64,000 nt of DNA, taken from the NCBI GenBank assembly GCA_945947575.1, contig CAMEYM010000002.1, positions 62,001-126,000 on the forward strand, read 5' to 3'. Positions 46,087-54,151 of this stretch are shown here, piece by piece. Origin of the DNA: Rhizobium sp. Q54 (GTDB taxonomy: Bacteria; Pseudomonadota; Alphaproteobacteria; UBA2966; CAIVPW01). Position numbers and translations under genes: made by a program. The first letter of the stretch is position 1; every line of letters begins with the position of its first letter. The notes below the pieces were generated by a model. The model did not search any database and was not told where the DNA came from. It saw nothing but the letters and a program-made list of their open reading frames with translations.

Positions 46087-46617
46087 CTGAGCCCTCCACC
46101 TGGACTTGCCGAGGCGCGGCGGGCGGCCATCGCCATCGCTGTGCTTGGGGTGTACCTGCAGCTGGTCGAGTGGATCGACCTCGGGCCGTGGAACAACTTC
46201 GTCGATGGCAGTAATGGACAGGAGCAGGTGGACCTCCTGCTGGGCGTGCTGACCGTCGTGCTGGTCCTGGCGCTTTGGGGCGATACGCCCGCTCCGCAGG
46301 CTAGCGCGCCTTCGGCGCGACGTGCGCGCGGTGGCCGCATTGCCACCCTCGGGGCCGTGGCGGCGACCGGCGCGTGGGCGGCGCTGCAGATCGCCACATG
46401 GTGGGTACCGTACGTCCAGGGCGCGACGCCCGCGTGGCAGCGCACCTATGCGCGCTGGTTCGCGGACAACGTGCAGGTGCTGCCCGGGGAGGCGACGCAC
46501 CTGCCGCCGGATGCGAACCATCTGGTGCTACACGTCCTCATCGCCGTGGCGTTCGTGTTGTCGCTGATCGCGGCGCGCGCGGCGCGCGGCTCTAGTCGTC
46601 CGCTTCGCCGACGCTGA
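46087..46617 (+). CDS. Four-helix membrane protein in frame with purF
   Basis: The frame is open directly after the purF TAG. Hydrophobic segments lie at AAIAIAVLGVYLQLVEWI, VDLLLGVLTVVLVLALWG, IATLGAVAATGAWAALQIATWWV and LVLHVLIAVAFVLSLIAARAA. The first GTG (46141) is inside the first helix, so the true start is probably upstream, perhaps CTG at 46087, or the protein is made by readthrough. I do not recognise a family. It is convergent with the DUF5681-like gene, with the two 3' ends overlapping by 26 bp. Confidence 0.55.
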   Translation: MSPPPGLAEARRAAIAIAVLGVYLQLVEWIDLGPWNNFVDGSNGQEQVDLLLGVLTVVLVLALWGDTPAPQASAPSARRARGGRIATLGAVAATGAWAALQIATWWVPYVQGATPAWQRTYARWFADNVQVLPGEATHLPPDANHLVLHVLIAVAFVLSLIAARAARGSSRPLRRR

Positions 46618-47173
46618 AGCCCTCGCGGCGCCATGCGTCGCGCAGCGCATCTTCGAGCTCGGAATCGCGGCGCTGCTGCGTCAGCCGCGCGATGGATTGC
46701 TGGCGCCGCTCCTCGTGCGCCGCTGCGTGTTGCTGTACCGCGAACGACAGGGCTTGGCGCTCGAACAGGCGCACCAGCCCCTGCCCTTCGCTCGGCGACA
46801 AGTCGCCGGCAGCGACCAGGTTGGTGACCTGCATGGTGGCTGCATGGGCGTCGTCGCGCGTCGCGATGTCCGGCAGCGCCGCATCGACGGTCGCCTGACG
46901 GCGCGGCGGCACGACGCGATCAAGACACAGGCGCAGGGCGGTGACGTTGCCGTTCACGGCGAGCTCGATCGCCTTGCGCAGCAGCGCTTCGGCGTTCTCG
47001 GCGAGGAGAGCGTCGGCCATTGCATTGACCTTGTTGCGCGTGCCCTTCGCCTTGCCGGGGTTGCCCTTCTGGAAGGGCCGCCCCCGCGCAAAATGCGCGG
47101 GATTACGCGGCGTGTCGGCGGAGTCCGGCGGCGGCGGCGCGACGACGGCTGACGAGACGGATTCTGTCGGCAT
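46592..47173 (-). CDS. DUF5681-like protein
   Basis: The 193-residue product starts at 47173 with AGGAG 7 bases upstream. It contains HFARGRPFQKGNPGKAKGTRNKV, the basic Gly-rich motif of DUF5681 proteins, followed by a helical, charged C-terminal half (LLRKAIELAVNGNVTALRLCLDRVVPPRR). DUF5681 genes are frequent near phage packaging genes and in genomic islands. Function is unknown. A near-consensus promoter precedes it. An in-frame extension to 47425 crosses that promoter and was rejected. Confidence 0.75.
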   Translation of the reverse strand: MPTESVSSAVVAPPPPDSADTPRNPAHFARGRPFQKGNPGKAKGTRNKVNAMADALLAENAEALLRKAIELAVNGNVTALRLCLDRVVPPRRQATVDAALPDIATRDDAHAATMQVTNLVAAGDLSPSEGQGLVRLFERQALSFAVQQHAAAHEERRQQSIARLTQQRRDSELEDALRDAWRREGFSVGEADD

Positions 47174-47207
47174 GGCTTGCTCCTGAGCCCTGGTGGGGTT
47201 GATGCGC

Positions 47208-47236
47208 AATGTACTACGTAACGTATCTGTTGTCAA
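47208..47236 (-). promoter_or_regulatory. Strong sigma-70 promoter of the DUF5681-like gene, with palindrome in the spacer
   Basis: On the minus strand a perfect TTGACA (-35) and TACATT (-10) are separated by 17 bp, about 35 bp before the ATG. The spacer contains TACGTTACGTA, an 11-bp palindrome, which would place a bound repressor over the promoter. Confidence 0.75.
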
Positions 47237-47257
47237 CACATTTGGTATCCGGGGGCG

Positions 47258-47426
47258 GCACGCGCGTTTGAGCGATGGGTCATCATCGGCAACTGCGCGC
47301 CGCGATCCCTCGGCGTGTTCGACTCGAATGGCAGCAGCGTCACCCTGCGCGAGGCGCCGCGCGATGCAGCCGTCACGTTGGCGATCAGCGTCGCGCCGCC
47401 GGGTGGTTCGCCGACGGGGCCTCACC
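47258..47426 (+). pseudogene. Remnant of an anti-sigma factor (RskA-like) C-terminus
   Basis: One plus-strand frame reads FERWVIIGNCAPRSLGVF, then SSVTLREAPRDAAVTLAISV and APPGGSPTGP. The order of a W-x-I strand, PxSLGVxDxxG, a variable stretch and xLAxSxxPxGGSPTGxP is the hallmark of the C-terminal domain of anti-sigma-K (RskA-type) proteins. The rest of the gene (N-terminal zinc/helical part and membrane helix) is missing, and the 3' end runs into a hairpin repeat. It reads as a decayed fragment. The family call is from memory of the motif. Confidence 0.5.
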
Positions 47427-47455
47427 CTGCCCTCTACCCGTGCGGGGGGGAGGGT
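47421..47455. repeat. GC-rich hairpin repeat downstream of der
   Basis: CTCACCCTGCCCTCTACCC with GGGGGGGAGGG on the other side of a short loop. Same family as the copies at 8.6, 12.95 and 59.0 kb. It lies 4 bp beyond the der stop and abuts the anti-sigma remnant. Confidence 0.55.
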
Positions 47456-47458
47456 TCT

Positions 47459-48883
47459 TCAGTCCTTGTCGTCGTACGGGTTGGTGCGCGAGCTCTTGCG
47501 GACGCCCATTCGGATGGGAACGCCGGGGAGCTTGAAGGCGCTGCGCAGGTCGTTGACGGCGTAGCGCACGTAGGAATCCGGCAGGTCGCCCGGCTTGCTG
47601 CTGAACAGCGCAAAGGTCGGCGGCCGCGCGCTGACTTGGGTCATGTAGCGAATGCGGATGCGGCGGCGGTTGACCACCGGCGGCGGGTTGGCATTCAGGA
47701 TTCCTTCCAGCCAGCGGTTGAGCTGGGCGGTCGGGATGCGCGTGTTCCAGCGCTCGTACTGCTTGAGCACCGCCGGCATCAGCTTGTCCACGGCGTGGCC
47801 GGTGAGGCCGGACAGCGGCACGACGGGCACGCCCTGGACCTGGGACAGGGAGTCCTGCAGGCGCTCGTGCAAGGCGCGCAGGACGGCGCTTGGGTCCTCC
47901 ACCGCGTCGATCTTGTTGAGCGCGATGACGACGGCGCGGCCCTCGTCGATGGCGAACACCGCTGCCGAAAGGTCGGCGCGGCCCATCGGCTCGGTCGCGT
48001 CGAGAACGAGGATGCATACCTCTGCCAGACCGATGGCGCGGCGCGAGTCCATGCTGGAGAGCTTCTCGAGCGGGCCGTGCACTTTCTGGGCGCGGCGCAT
48101 GCCGGCGGTGTCGACGAGCTGCACGGGCTGGCCGCGGTACTCCCAGGCGACGGCGATGGCGTCGCGGGTGAGGCCGGGTTCGGGGCCGGTGATGACGCGC
48201 TCCTCGCCGAGCAGCCGGTTGAGGAGGGTCGACTTGCCGACGTTGGGCTTGCCGACGATGGCGAGGCGCAACGGACCGTGGGGCTTCTCGGCGGATTTCT
48301 CGACCGGCGCGGCGCCGGCCTCCGGCACGGGTTTCTTGCGGCGGCGCTTCTTCGGCTCCTCGTCGGCGTCCGGATCGTAGGGGACGTGCTCGGCGAGCGC
48401 GGCGTGCAGGTCGGCGAGGCCTAGACCGTGCTCGGCGGATAGCGACACCGGCTCGCCCAGGCCGAGGGAGAACGCCTCGTAGAATCCGGCCTCGGACGCT
48501 CTGCCTTCGACCTTGTTGGCGACGAGCACGACCGGCTTCTTGGAGGTGCGCACGAGGCGGCCGAAGTCGGCGTCGGCGGGGGTGATGCCGGTGCGGGCAT
48601 CCACCACCAGCAGAGCGACGTCGGCGTCGGCGAGCGCGGCCTCGGTCTGCGCCCAGGCGCGCGCCTCGATGCTGCCGTCGCGGCCGGCCTCGTAGCCGGC
48701 GGTGTCGATGACTCGGAAGCGCAAGGGCCCGAGCTTCGCCTCGCCTTCGCGGCGGTCGCGGGTAAGCCCGGGGGTCTTGTCGACAAGGGCGGCGCGGCGG
48801 CCGACCAGACGGTTGAACAGCGTCGACTTGCCGACGTTCGGACGCCCGACGATGGCGACGGTGAACACGTGCTCCTTGGCCAT
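47459..48883 (-). CDS. der: Ribosome-assembly GTPase Der
   Basis: Double GTPase needed for 50S assembly. The 474-residue protein has two G domains with GRPNVGKSTLFNR and GKPNVGKSTLLNR, DTAGYEAG and DTAGMRRA, and NKVE/NKID, followed by a KH-like domain (TAQLNRWLE ... RRRIRIRYMTQV). A Lys/Glu/Pro-rich linker lies between the G domains. Follows bamB at a 6-bp gap. Confidence 0.96.
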   Translation of the reverse strand: MAKEHVFTVAIVGRPNVGKSTLFNRLVGRRAALVDKTPGLTRDRREGEAKLGPLRFRVIDTAGYEAGRDGSIEARAWAQTEAALADADVALLVVDARTGITPADADFGRLVRTSKKPVVLVANKVEGRASEAGFYEAFSLGLGEPVSLSAEHGLGLADLHAALAEHVPYDPDADEEPKKRRRKKPVPEAGAAPVEKSAEKPHGPLRLAIVGKPNVGKSTLLNRLLGEERVITGPEPGLTRDAIAVAWEYRGQPVQLVDTAGMRRAQKVHGPLEKLSSMDSRRAIGLAEVCILVLDATEPMGRADLSAAVFAIDEGRAVVIALNKIDAVEDPSAVLRALHERLQDSLSQVQGVPVVPLSGLTGHAVDKLMPAVLKQYERWNTRIPTAQLNRWLEGILNANPPPVVNRRRIRIRYMTQVSARPPTFALFSSKPGDLPDSYVRYAVNDLRSAFKLPGVPIRMGVRKSSRTNPYDDKD

Positions 48884-48889
48884 GGGAGC

Positions 48890-50230
48890 CTAGCGCAGCG
48901 CGTAGATCGTCGCGTTGTCCGTAACGATGTAGAGGGTGCCGTCGGCGACGACCGGCGGCACGGCGACGCCCCCGGACACGCGGAAGGTGCCGAGCACGTT
49001 GCCGGTGTAGGGGGACAAGGCGACGACGTTGCCGGTGCTGGAGCCGAGCAACAAGCGGTCGCCGGCCAGTACCGGGCCGTACCAATGGATCGGATCGCGG
49101 CGGCGCGCGGCGTCTTCGTAGCGCGCCAGGGCATGCACCCAGTGGATGCCGCCGCCGTCGCGCGCCATGGCGACGACTTCGGCGGACGTGGTGACGAGGA
49201 AAATGTACTCACCCGCCACCCACGGCGTTTGCACGCCGGCGAGATCCTGTTCCCACACGCGCTCGCCGGTGATGATGTCGATGGCGGCGAAGGTGCCGGC
49301 GTGGCTGACGGCATAGACACGGCCGCGGTCGGCCACCGGCAGGCCGGCGATGTCGCTGATGTCGGCGAGCGCGACCAGGCGGCCGGTGCGCGTCAGGGCG
49401 TCGGCCCACGTCTCGCGGCCGTTGTCGGCGCGCAGTGCGACGAGCTCGCCGGACGTATAGGGCGCCAGCACGAGGCCGGAGACGACGGCCGGGCTGGCGC
49501 CGTTGACGAGGCCGGCAACCTCCTGGATGCCGACGTGGGTCCACACGGTGTCGCCGGTCTCGATGGACAGGGCGTGCAGCTCGTTGTGCTGGCTCAGCAC
49601 GAAGGCGCGGCCGCCGCTGATGGTGGGAGCGCCGCGCAGGGGCGAGCCGATGCGGCGCGTCCACAGCATCTCGCCGTTGTCCGAGCGCAGGGCAAGGACG
49701 TCGCCGTAGCCGGTGGCGACATAGAGGACGTCGGCGTCGAGGGCCACGCCGCCGCCGATGGCGCCACGCTCCTCGCGTGCCGGCACGACGTCGGCGCGCC
49801 AGACGCGGCCGCCGTCGGTGACACGGAACGCGCTGACCGTGCCGGCGGCGTCCATGGTGAAGACCATGCCGTTGCCGACCACCGGCACCGTGGTGACCTT
49901 GCGGTCGCGGTTGGCGCCGACGCCAATGCTCTCGCTCCAGCGCGTCGCGATCTGATCGGCGAGCGTGAGATGGTGCATGGCGTGGGTCGGGTGACCGCCC
50001 GGCTGCGACCAATCGGGGTTGCGGTAGGGCGCCGGCAGGCGGATGTCGACGCGGGCGAGGGCGGGATCCGGCGCCAGCGCATCTTCGAGGGTCAGCACCG
50101 ACAGGCGCGCGCCGGGCAGCGGCGCCCCGTCGGTGCCGGAGAACATGTCGCCGAGCCAGGTGCACGCGCCGAGCGCGAACACCAGCGCCAAGGCGCCCAG
50201 GCGGACGAGGGCGGCGCGCTTAGACGCCAA
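48890..50230 (-). CDS. bamB: Outer-membrane assembly lipoprotein BamB
   Basis: Scaffold lipoprotein of the BAM complex that inserts outer-membrane proteins. The likely start is TTG at 50230 (MASKRAALVRLG), overlapping the upstream gene by 11 bp, and gives lipobox ALGAC. The mature ~425 residues form a PQQ-type eight-bladed propeller with repeated G..W and VYV/A..G..LAL motifs (VLYVATGYGDVLALRSDNGEMLW). Order yfgM-bamB-der is conserved. Confidence 0.92.
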   Translation of the reverse strand: MASKRAALVRLGALALVFALGACTWLGDMFSGTDGAPLPGARLSVLTLEDALAPDPALARVDIRLPAPYRNPDWSQPGGHPTHAMHHLTLADQIATRWSESIGVGANRDRKVTTVPVVGNGMVFTMDAAGTVSAFRVTDGGRVWRADVVPAREERGAIGGGVALDADVLYVATGYGDVLALRSDNGEMLWTRRIGSPLRGAPTISGGRAFVLSQHNELHALSIETGDTVWTHVGIQEVAGLVNGASPAVVSGLVLAPYTSGELVALRADNGRETWADALTRTGRLVALADISDIAGLPVADRGRVYAVSHAGTFAAIDIITGERVWEQDLAGVQTPWVAGEYIFLVTTSAEVVAMARDGGGIHWVHALARYEDAARRRDPIHWYGPVLAGDRLLLGSSTGNVVALSPYTGNVLGTFRVSGGVAVPPVVADGTLYIVTDNATIYALR

Positions 50231-50864
50231 GGGCGGCCAACATTTCTGCGGCGCGCGCGCGCACGCCCTGGGGCGTGGCGGCGTCGTCCGCGAGCTTGGT
50301 GAAGTAGTCGCGCGCCGTCGCGGCGTCATTGGCGCGCAGGGCGGCAAGCGCCAGGAGTTCGCGGGCAGCGAAGCGCCAGGGGCTCGTCTCGAGAACGAGC
50401 CCGGCCAGGCGGCGCTCGAGGGTGGGGCGATCGGCGGTGTCGACGAGGTTCTGCGCGGCGAGCAGCGTCGCGAGGTCGCGCAGGGTCTGGTCCACCGAAG
50501 TGTCGGCCGACACCGCATCGTAGATGCTGACCGCTTCGCGGCGGTCACCGGCGACGACGAGAGCGGAGGCGCGCTGCAGGCGGGCCAGCGTGACGTAGCC
50601 GGGTCCCGCCTCGGCCTCGAATTGCTCGAGCATGGCGATGGCGGCACCGCTCTGGCCGCGCGCGGCAATCTGGGCGGCGGCCATGTAGCGCTCGCCGTCC
50701 GCTTCGTTCTGGGTACGCTGCCAGTTGGTCCAGCCCTGCCACACGGCGGTGACGACGACCACGCCGACGGCGGCGCCGATCAGCAAGCGGCCGTACTTGT
50801 CCCAGAGCTTCTGGAAGGACTCGCTGCGGAGGTCTTCGTCGACCTCGCGGAAGATGTCGGACAC
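50220..50864 (-). CDS. YfgM-like tetratricopeptide membrane protein
   Basis: The 214-residue product has a cytoplasmic N-terminus with FREVDEDLRSESFQKLWDKYG, one membrane helix (about 28-45, LLIGAAVGVVVVTAVW) and a periplasmic helical TPR-like region. This is the layout of YfgM/DUF2659 proteins that associate with the Sec translocon and periplasmic chaperones. It is translationally coupled to bamB. Confidence 0.87.
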   Translation of the reverse strand: MSDIFREVDEDLRSESFQKLWDKYGRLLIGAAVGVVVVTAVWQGWTNWQRTQNEADGERYMAAAQIAARGQSGAAIAMLEQFEAEAGPGYVTLARLQRASALVVAGDRREAVSIYDAVSADTSVDQTLRDLATLLAAQNLVDTADRPTLERRLAGLVLETSPWRFAARELLALAALRANDAATARDYFTKLADDAATPQGVRARAAEMLAALGV

Positions 50865-50884
50865 GGCGTTTCCCTACTGTGGGG

Positions 50885-51508
50885 TTATCGGCGCGCGGGC
50901 GCGCCGGTGCGCGCCCTTCCGCCGGAGGCGGGCTCATCGCCCGACGGCGCGACGCTAGACTCGCGCCACTTGATGGAGCAGCCCATGCTCGGAATCTGAT
51001 CGGCCGGGCCCTTGCCGGTGTTGGCGACTTGCATCATGGCCTCGAACAACTCGCGGCGCGCGCTGGGGGCAGCGGCTTCCTTCTTGGATTCGTCGAGGCG
51101 GCCGCGGTACTGGAGCTCGAGCTTGGCGTTGAAGCCGAAGAAGTCGGGCGTGCAGACGGCGTCGTACTTGCGGCCGATGTCCTGGCTGGGGTCGATCACG
51201 TACGGGAACGGGAAGTTCTTCTCGCTCGCCCAGCGCTGCATGTCCTCGTAGGAGTCTTCCGGGTACTGGGCCGCGTCGTTGACGTTGATGGCGATGACGC
51301 CGATGCCCTTGGCGATGAGATCGCGCGTGTCGCGGACGATGCGATCGATCACCGCCTTCACATACGGGCAGTGGTTGCACATGAAGATGACGAGGGTGCC
51401 GTTCGGCCCCTTCACGTCTGCGAGGCGATAGCGCTTGCCGTCAACCCCGAGCAGGTTGAAGTCGACCGCCTTCCAGCCAAAGTCGCAGATGGGAGTAGTT
51501 ACCGCCAT
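50885..51508 (-). CDS. Thioredoxin-fold redoxin family protein
   Basis: The 207-residue product (start MAVTTPICDFG) has an AhpC/TSA-like domain with the redox motif FMCNHCPYVK (CxxC) near residue 45, AINVNDAAQYPEDSYEDM and PYVIDPSQDIGRKYDAVCTPDFFGF. Proteins with this CNHCPYV motif are widespread thiol-disulfide oxidoreductases without a firm role. A Pro/Gly/Arg-rich C-terminal tail is probably unstructured. No signal peptide, so cytoplasmic. Confidence 0.85.
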   Translation of the reverse strand: MAVTTPICDFGWKAVDFNLLGVDGKRYRLADVKGPNGTLVIFMCNHCPYVKAVIDRIVRDTRDLIAKGIGVIAINVNDAAQYPEDSYEDMQRWASEKNFPFPYVIDPSQDIGRKYDAVCTPDFFGFNAKLELQYRGRLDESKKEAAAPSARRELFEAMMQVANTGKGPADQIPSMGCSIKWRESSVAPSGDEPASGGRARTGAPARR

Positions 51509-51580
51509 TGGGTTTCGGTACGGCTTTCCGCCCCGGCTGGCAAGGAGTTTAGGGCCTGGGATCGGCCCCGAGCCCGGGGC

Positions 51581-51621
51581 ATGACAAAGCCCGCGCCGAT
51601 GACGCGGGCCTGGGTTGTCAT
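51581..51621 (-). terminator. Intrinsic terminator of rpsU
   Basis: On the minus strand GCCCGCG and CGCGGGC form a stem around a 7-base loop, extended outward by complementary ATGACAA and TTGTCAT, with TTTG after the inner stem. It lies 35 bp beyond the rpsU stop. Confidence 0.7.
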
Positions 51622-51656
51622 GGTGCCGCGCCGGTGGGCGCGGCCTCGGGACGAGA

Positions 51657-51857
51657 CTACTGGGTGCTGGCGCGCTTGCGGGCGAGCTTGCGCTGACGGC
51701 GCAGAGCCTCGGCAATCTTGCGGACGCGCTTCTCGGAGGGCTTCTCGTAGGCCCGGCGCATCTTCATCTCGCGCCAGACGCCCTCACGCTGCATCTTCTT
51801 CTTGAGGGCTCGCAGAGCCTGATCGACGTTATTGTCGCGAACGATAACTTGGACCAC
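51657..51857 (-). CDS. rpsU: 30S ribosomal protein bS21
   Basis: The 66-residue basic protein reads [20 protein letters not shown] and [17 protein letters not shown], with a KLARKRAS tail. The start is GTG at 51857, preceded by GAGGAGGT at 9 bases; the upstream extension to 51932 is not S21-like. A terminator follows. Confidence 0.95.
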   Translation of the reverse strand: MVQVIVRDNNVDQALRALKKKMQREGVWREMKMRRAYEKPSEKRVRKIAEALRRQRKLARKRASTQ

Positions 51858-52057
51858 TAGGGCTTGACCTCCTCGGTCGTGCGGTGAGCGCGCCTCCCCG
51901 GCGCGACGCCGGGCAAACACCAGTGGGACCACCGCTGGCGACGCGCGGAGATAGCAGGTTCAGGGCGGATAGTCCAGGAGCGCACGGGGGTTGGCACCGG
52001 CGGGCCCAGCCCCCGGAGAACCGGCCGTATCCCTGCCCTTTGCCAGCCGCCTCCGGC

Positions 52058-52456
52058 CTAGTGCTGGGACGTGTAGGGCTTGAGGAAGTTGCGGGAGACG
52101 CGACCCCCGATGATCGTGCTGAACAGGTACGTCGCCAGCACGACGGGCACGCCGACGACACCGAATAGCCAGGCCGGACGCGCGCCGATCAGCGCGACGA
52201 TGACGATGCCGCCGATGAGGCCGAACACCCAGCCGGCGACGGCGGAAAAACTGCCGACTCGCTTGACGTCGTCGGCGGGGATCAGGCCGCCACCGAACTT
52301 GGTCGGGTCGCCCACCGGCGCGGCGGCCCCTGCCTTCGGCGCCGCCTTGGCGGCGGGAGCGTGGCCTTTGTCGGCGTGCGCCTTGTCGGCATGTGCCTTG
52401 TCCGCCGGCGGCTTGTCGGCGTGACCCTTGTCGTGGCCGGCGTGTGCCTTGTCCAT
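52058..52456 (-). CDS. Membrane protein with a histidine/lysine repeat N-terminus
   Basis: The 132-residue product begins with a low-complexity cytoplasmic or periplasmic tail made of repeats of the type ADKAHADKAHADKGHA (His about every 5 residues over the first 33), an Ala/Pro linker and a DPTKFGGGLIP segment. Two membrane helices follow (about 72-90 and 94-115). Spaced His/Asp residues could bind metal ions. The repeat is also visible in the DNA and may vary in copy number. No family recognised. Confidence 0.65.
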   Translation of the reverse strand: MDKAHAGHDKGHADKPPADKAHADKAHADKGHAPAAKAAPKAGAAAPVGDPTKFGGGLIPADDVKRVGSFSAVAGWVFGLIGGIVIVALIGARPAWLFGVVGVPVVLATYLFSTIIGGRVSRNFLKPYTSQH

Positions 52457-52544
52457 CGTGTGTTCTCCCCGTCTCGTCAGAGTATCCCATGGCCCCGGCG
52501 AAAAGCGTGGCTTCGGTCACACCTTCCCGGGAAGGAAGGGCGCT

Positions 52545-53165
52545 TCAGGCCGGATAGGCCTTCGCCGAAACGTTGATATCGCCGCAGTCCTGCAGGGAAG
52601 TCGGATGGCCCGGGTCGAGGCCATCAACCAGGTGCCAGACCCCGTCGGCGAACGATACCGCGACCGGATGAACCACGCGCTGCCGCGGCGACCCCGCGCG
52701 GATGCGCACGACGCGGCGGTCCTTGATGGCCAGTGCGAGGGCGGCGATGCGAGGGTCCGGATCCGCATCGGTAGGCGCGGCAAAGCGATACCAAGAGCGC
52801 GCCTGGTCGATGGTGGCGCGCACGCCGTCGGGAAACGATTCCAGCATCTTGCTGCGCGCGCGGGCGCCGGCGGCGCCCAGGCCGAGCGCATCGAGCTCCG
52901 GCAGCGGGCGCGTCAGGATGACGGCCATGGCTTCGGCCTCGTCGGTAGCGAGACCGGTTAGACGGGTGCGGTAGCGGAAGCCGAGCTCGATGCCGCCCTG
53001 GTTGCCTTGGGTGACGATGATGGGCAGGCCCGCCTCGGTGAGCGCATCGACGTCACGCAGGATCGTGCGCGGCACGACCTCTAGCTCCTGGGCGAGCTGG
53101 GCGCTGGTCATGCGGCCGCGGTTCTGCAGGAGCAGCAGCATGCGCAGCAGGCGCGACGCCCTCAT
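52545..53165 (-). CDS. YafY/WYL-type transcriptional regulator
   Basis: The 206-residue product has an N-terminal winged helix-turn-helix (SRLLRMLLLLQNRGRMTSAQLAQEL then VVPRTILRDVDALTEAGLPI), as in DeoR/YafY regulators, and a C-terminal region with RVVRIRAGSPRQRVVHPVAVSFADGVWHLV, a WYL-like ligand domain. It is shorter than many relatives. It is divergent from the SRPBCC gene across a perfect inverted repeat and probably controls both directions. Confidence 0.82.
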   Translation of the reverse strand: MRASRLLRMLLLLQNRGRMTSAQLAQELEVVPRTILRDVDALTEAGLPIIVTQGNQGGIELGFRYRTRLTGLATDEAEAMAVILTRPLPELDALGLGAAGARARSKMLESFPDGVRATIDQARSWYRFAAPTDADPDPRIAALALAIKDRRVVRIRAGSPRQRVVHPVAVSFADGVWHLVDGLDPGHPTSLQDCGDINVSAKAYPA

Positions 53166-53174
53166 GGGTCAAAT

Positions 53175-53191
53175 ATGACATAAGATGTCAT
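53175..53191. promoter_or_regulatory. Operator between the WYL regulator and the SRPBCC gene
   Basis: ATGACAT and ATGTCAT form a perfect 7-bp inverted repeat with a 3-bp spacer (AAG), 10 bp from the regulator ATG and 44 bp from the SRPBCC ATG. It is the obvious binding site for the divergent regulator. Confidence 0.7.
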
Positions 53192-53234
53192 ACTATGTGT
53201 GCGAAGGACGGAGGCGGCAAAGGGGGCCGCCGCC

Positions 53235-53651
53235 ATGAAGTTCTTCGAAGTCCGGCAAGACATCCAGGCGCCGCCCGAGCGGGTATGGGCGATCCTGACC
53301 GACGCGCGCAAGCTGGTGGCGGGCGGCATGGGGCTGAACCGCATCGACGGCACCATCACAGTCGGTGCGCGCATCAAGGTGTGGGCGGAGAGCGCGCCCA
53401 ACCGCGCCTTCCCGGTGCGCGTCGTCGAGATGAAGCCGGCATCGCGCATGGTATGGCGCGGCGGCATGCCGCTCGGACTGTTCACGGGCGAACGCCAATA
53501 CAACCTGACCCCGACGCGCGACGGCACGGCGTTTCATATGCGCGAGGAGTTCACGGGCCCGCTGGCGCCGCTGATCGGCAAGAGCATTCCCGACCTCACT
53601 CCATATTTCGACAAGTTCGCGCGCGGCCTGAAGGCTGCGGCGGAAAGGTAG
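53235..53651 (+). CDS. SRPBCC family protein
   Basis: The 138-residue product starts at 53235 (MKFFEVRQDIQAPPERVWAIL). A long beta sheet follows (RIDGTITVGARIKVWAES, PVRVVEMKPASRMVWRGG), with a closing helix (DLTPYFDKFARGLKAAAE). Helix-grip ligand-binding fold; the ligand is unknown. First gene of a four-gene plus-strand run controlled by the WYL-type regulator region. Such regulator/SRPBCC pairs are common in proteobacteria. Confidence 0.85.
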   Translation: MKFFEVRQDIQAPPERVWAILTDARKLVAGGMGLNRIDGTITVGARIKVWAESAPNRAFPVRVVEMKPASRMVWRGGMPLGLFTGERQYNLTPTRDGTAFHMREEFTGPLAPLIGKSIPDLTPYFDKFARGLKAAAER

Positions 53652-53656
53652 CGACG

Positions 53657-54094
53657 ATGGCCACCAAGAAAGCGGCGAAGAACGCGGTCACCTACGGCGA
53701 CGGCACGGCGGACGATCCGTGGCTGCTCAAGACGCCATCCCTGTCGTCGGACTATCAGGCATGGCGGGACGAGACGCTCGATCCGCCCGCCCTGGTGGTG
53801 CAGGTGGGCTCCACCAAGCTGTCCTACCAGCTGCGCTGTCTCGACGACCTGTTGGCCATGCTGAAGAAGCACGGCGACTGGGTGGCGCTCGGCAATGCCG
53901 ACGAAGGCAAGCCGGTGAAGCCCGGCACCGTCGAGGCATGGGCGAGGGATGCGAAGAATCCGGTCGGCGGCTACTACGGCTTGCGCAAAGGGTATCGCGG
54001 GCGCTTCGCCAACTACGTGACGCCGGTGCTGGAGCAACTCGGATTGGCGGAGTTGGAGCACAACGCCAAGGACAACCGGGTCCGCGCCAAGTAG
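53657..54094 (+). CDS. Conserved hypothetical protein (probably DUF6855)
   Basis: The 145-residue product has a Lys/Ala-rich N-terminus and the conserved core DPWLLKTPSLSSDYQAWRDE, LSYQLRCLDDLLAMLKKHGDWV, NPVGGYYGLRKGYRGRFANYV and LEQLGLAELEHNAKDNRVRA. I believe this is the DUF6855 family, whose function is not known. It starts 5 bp after the SRPBCC stop, so the two are co-transcribed. Confidence 0.72.
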   Translation: MATKKAAKNAVTYGDGTADDPWLLKTPSLSSDYQAWRDETLDPPALVVQVGSTKLSYQLRCLDDLLAMLKKHGDWVALGNADEGKPVKPGTVEAWARDAKNPVGGYYGLRKGYRGRFANYVTPVLEQLGLAELEHNAKDNRVRAK

Positions 54095-54151
54095 CACTTC
54101 CGGCGCGGATGCGAGAGGATGGCGCCCTCGGGATCGGGGACGGGGGGAGCG

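Noticed and set aside
46592..47425. 277-residue version of the DUF5681-like ORF
   Set aside because: The extra N-terminus crosses a near-perfect promoter and has no family features; the ATG at 47173 has a ribosome-binding site.
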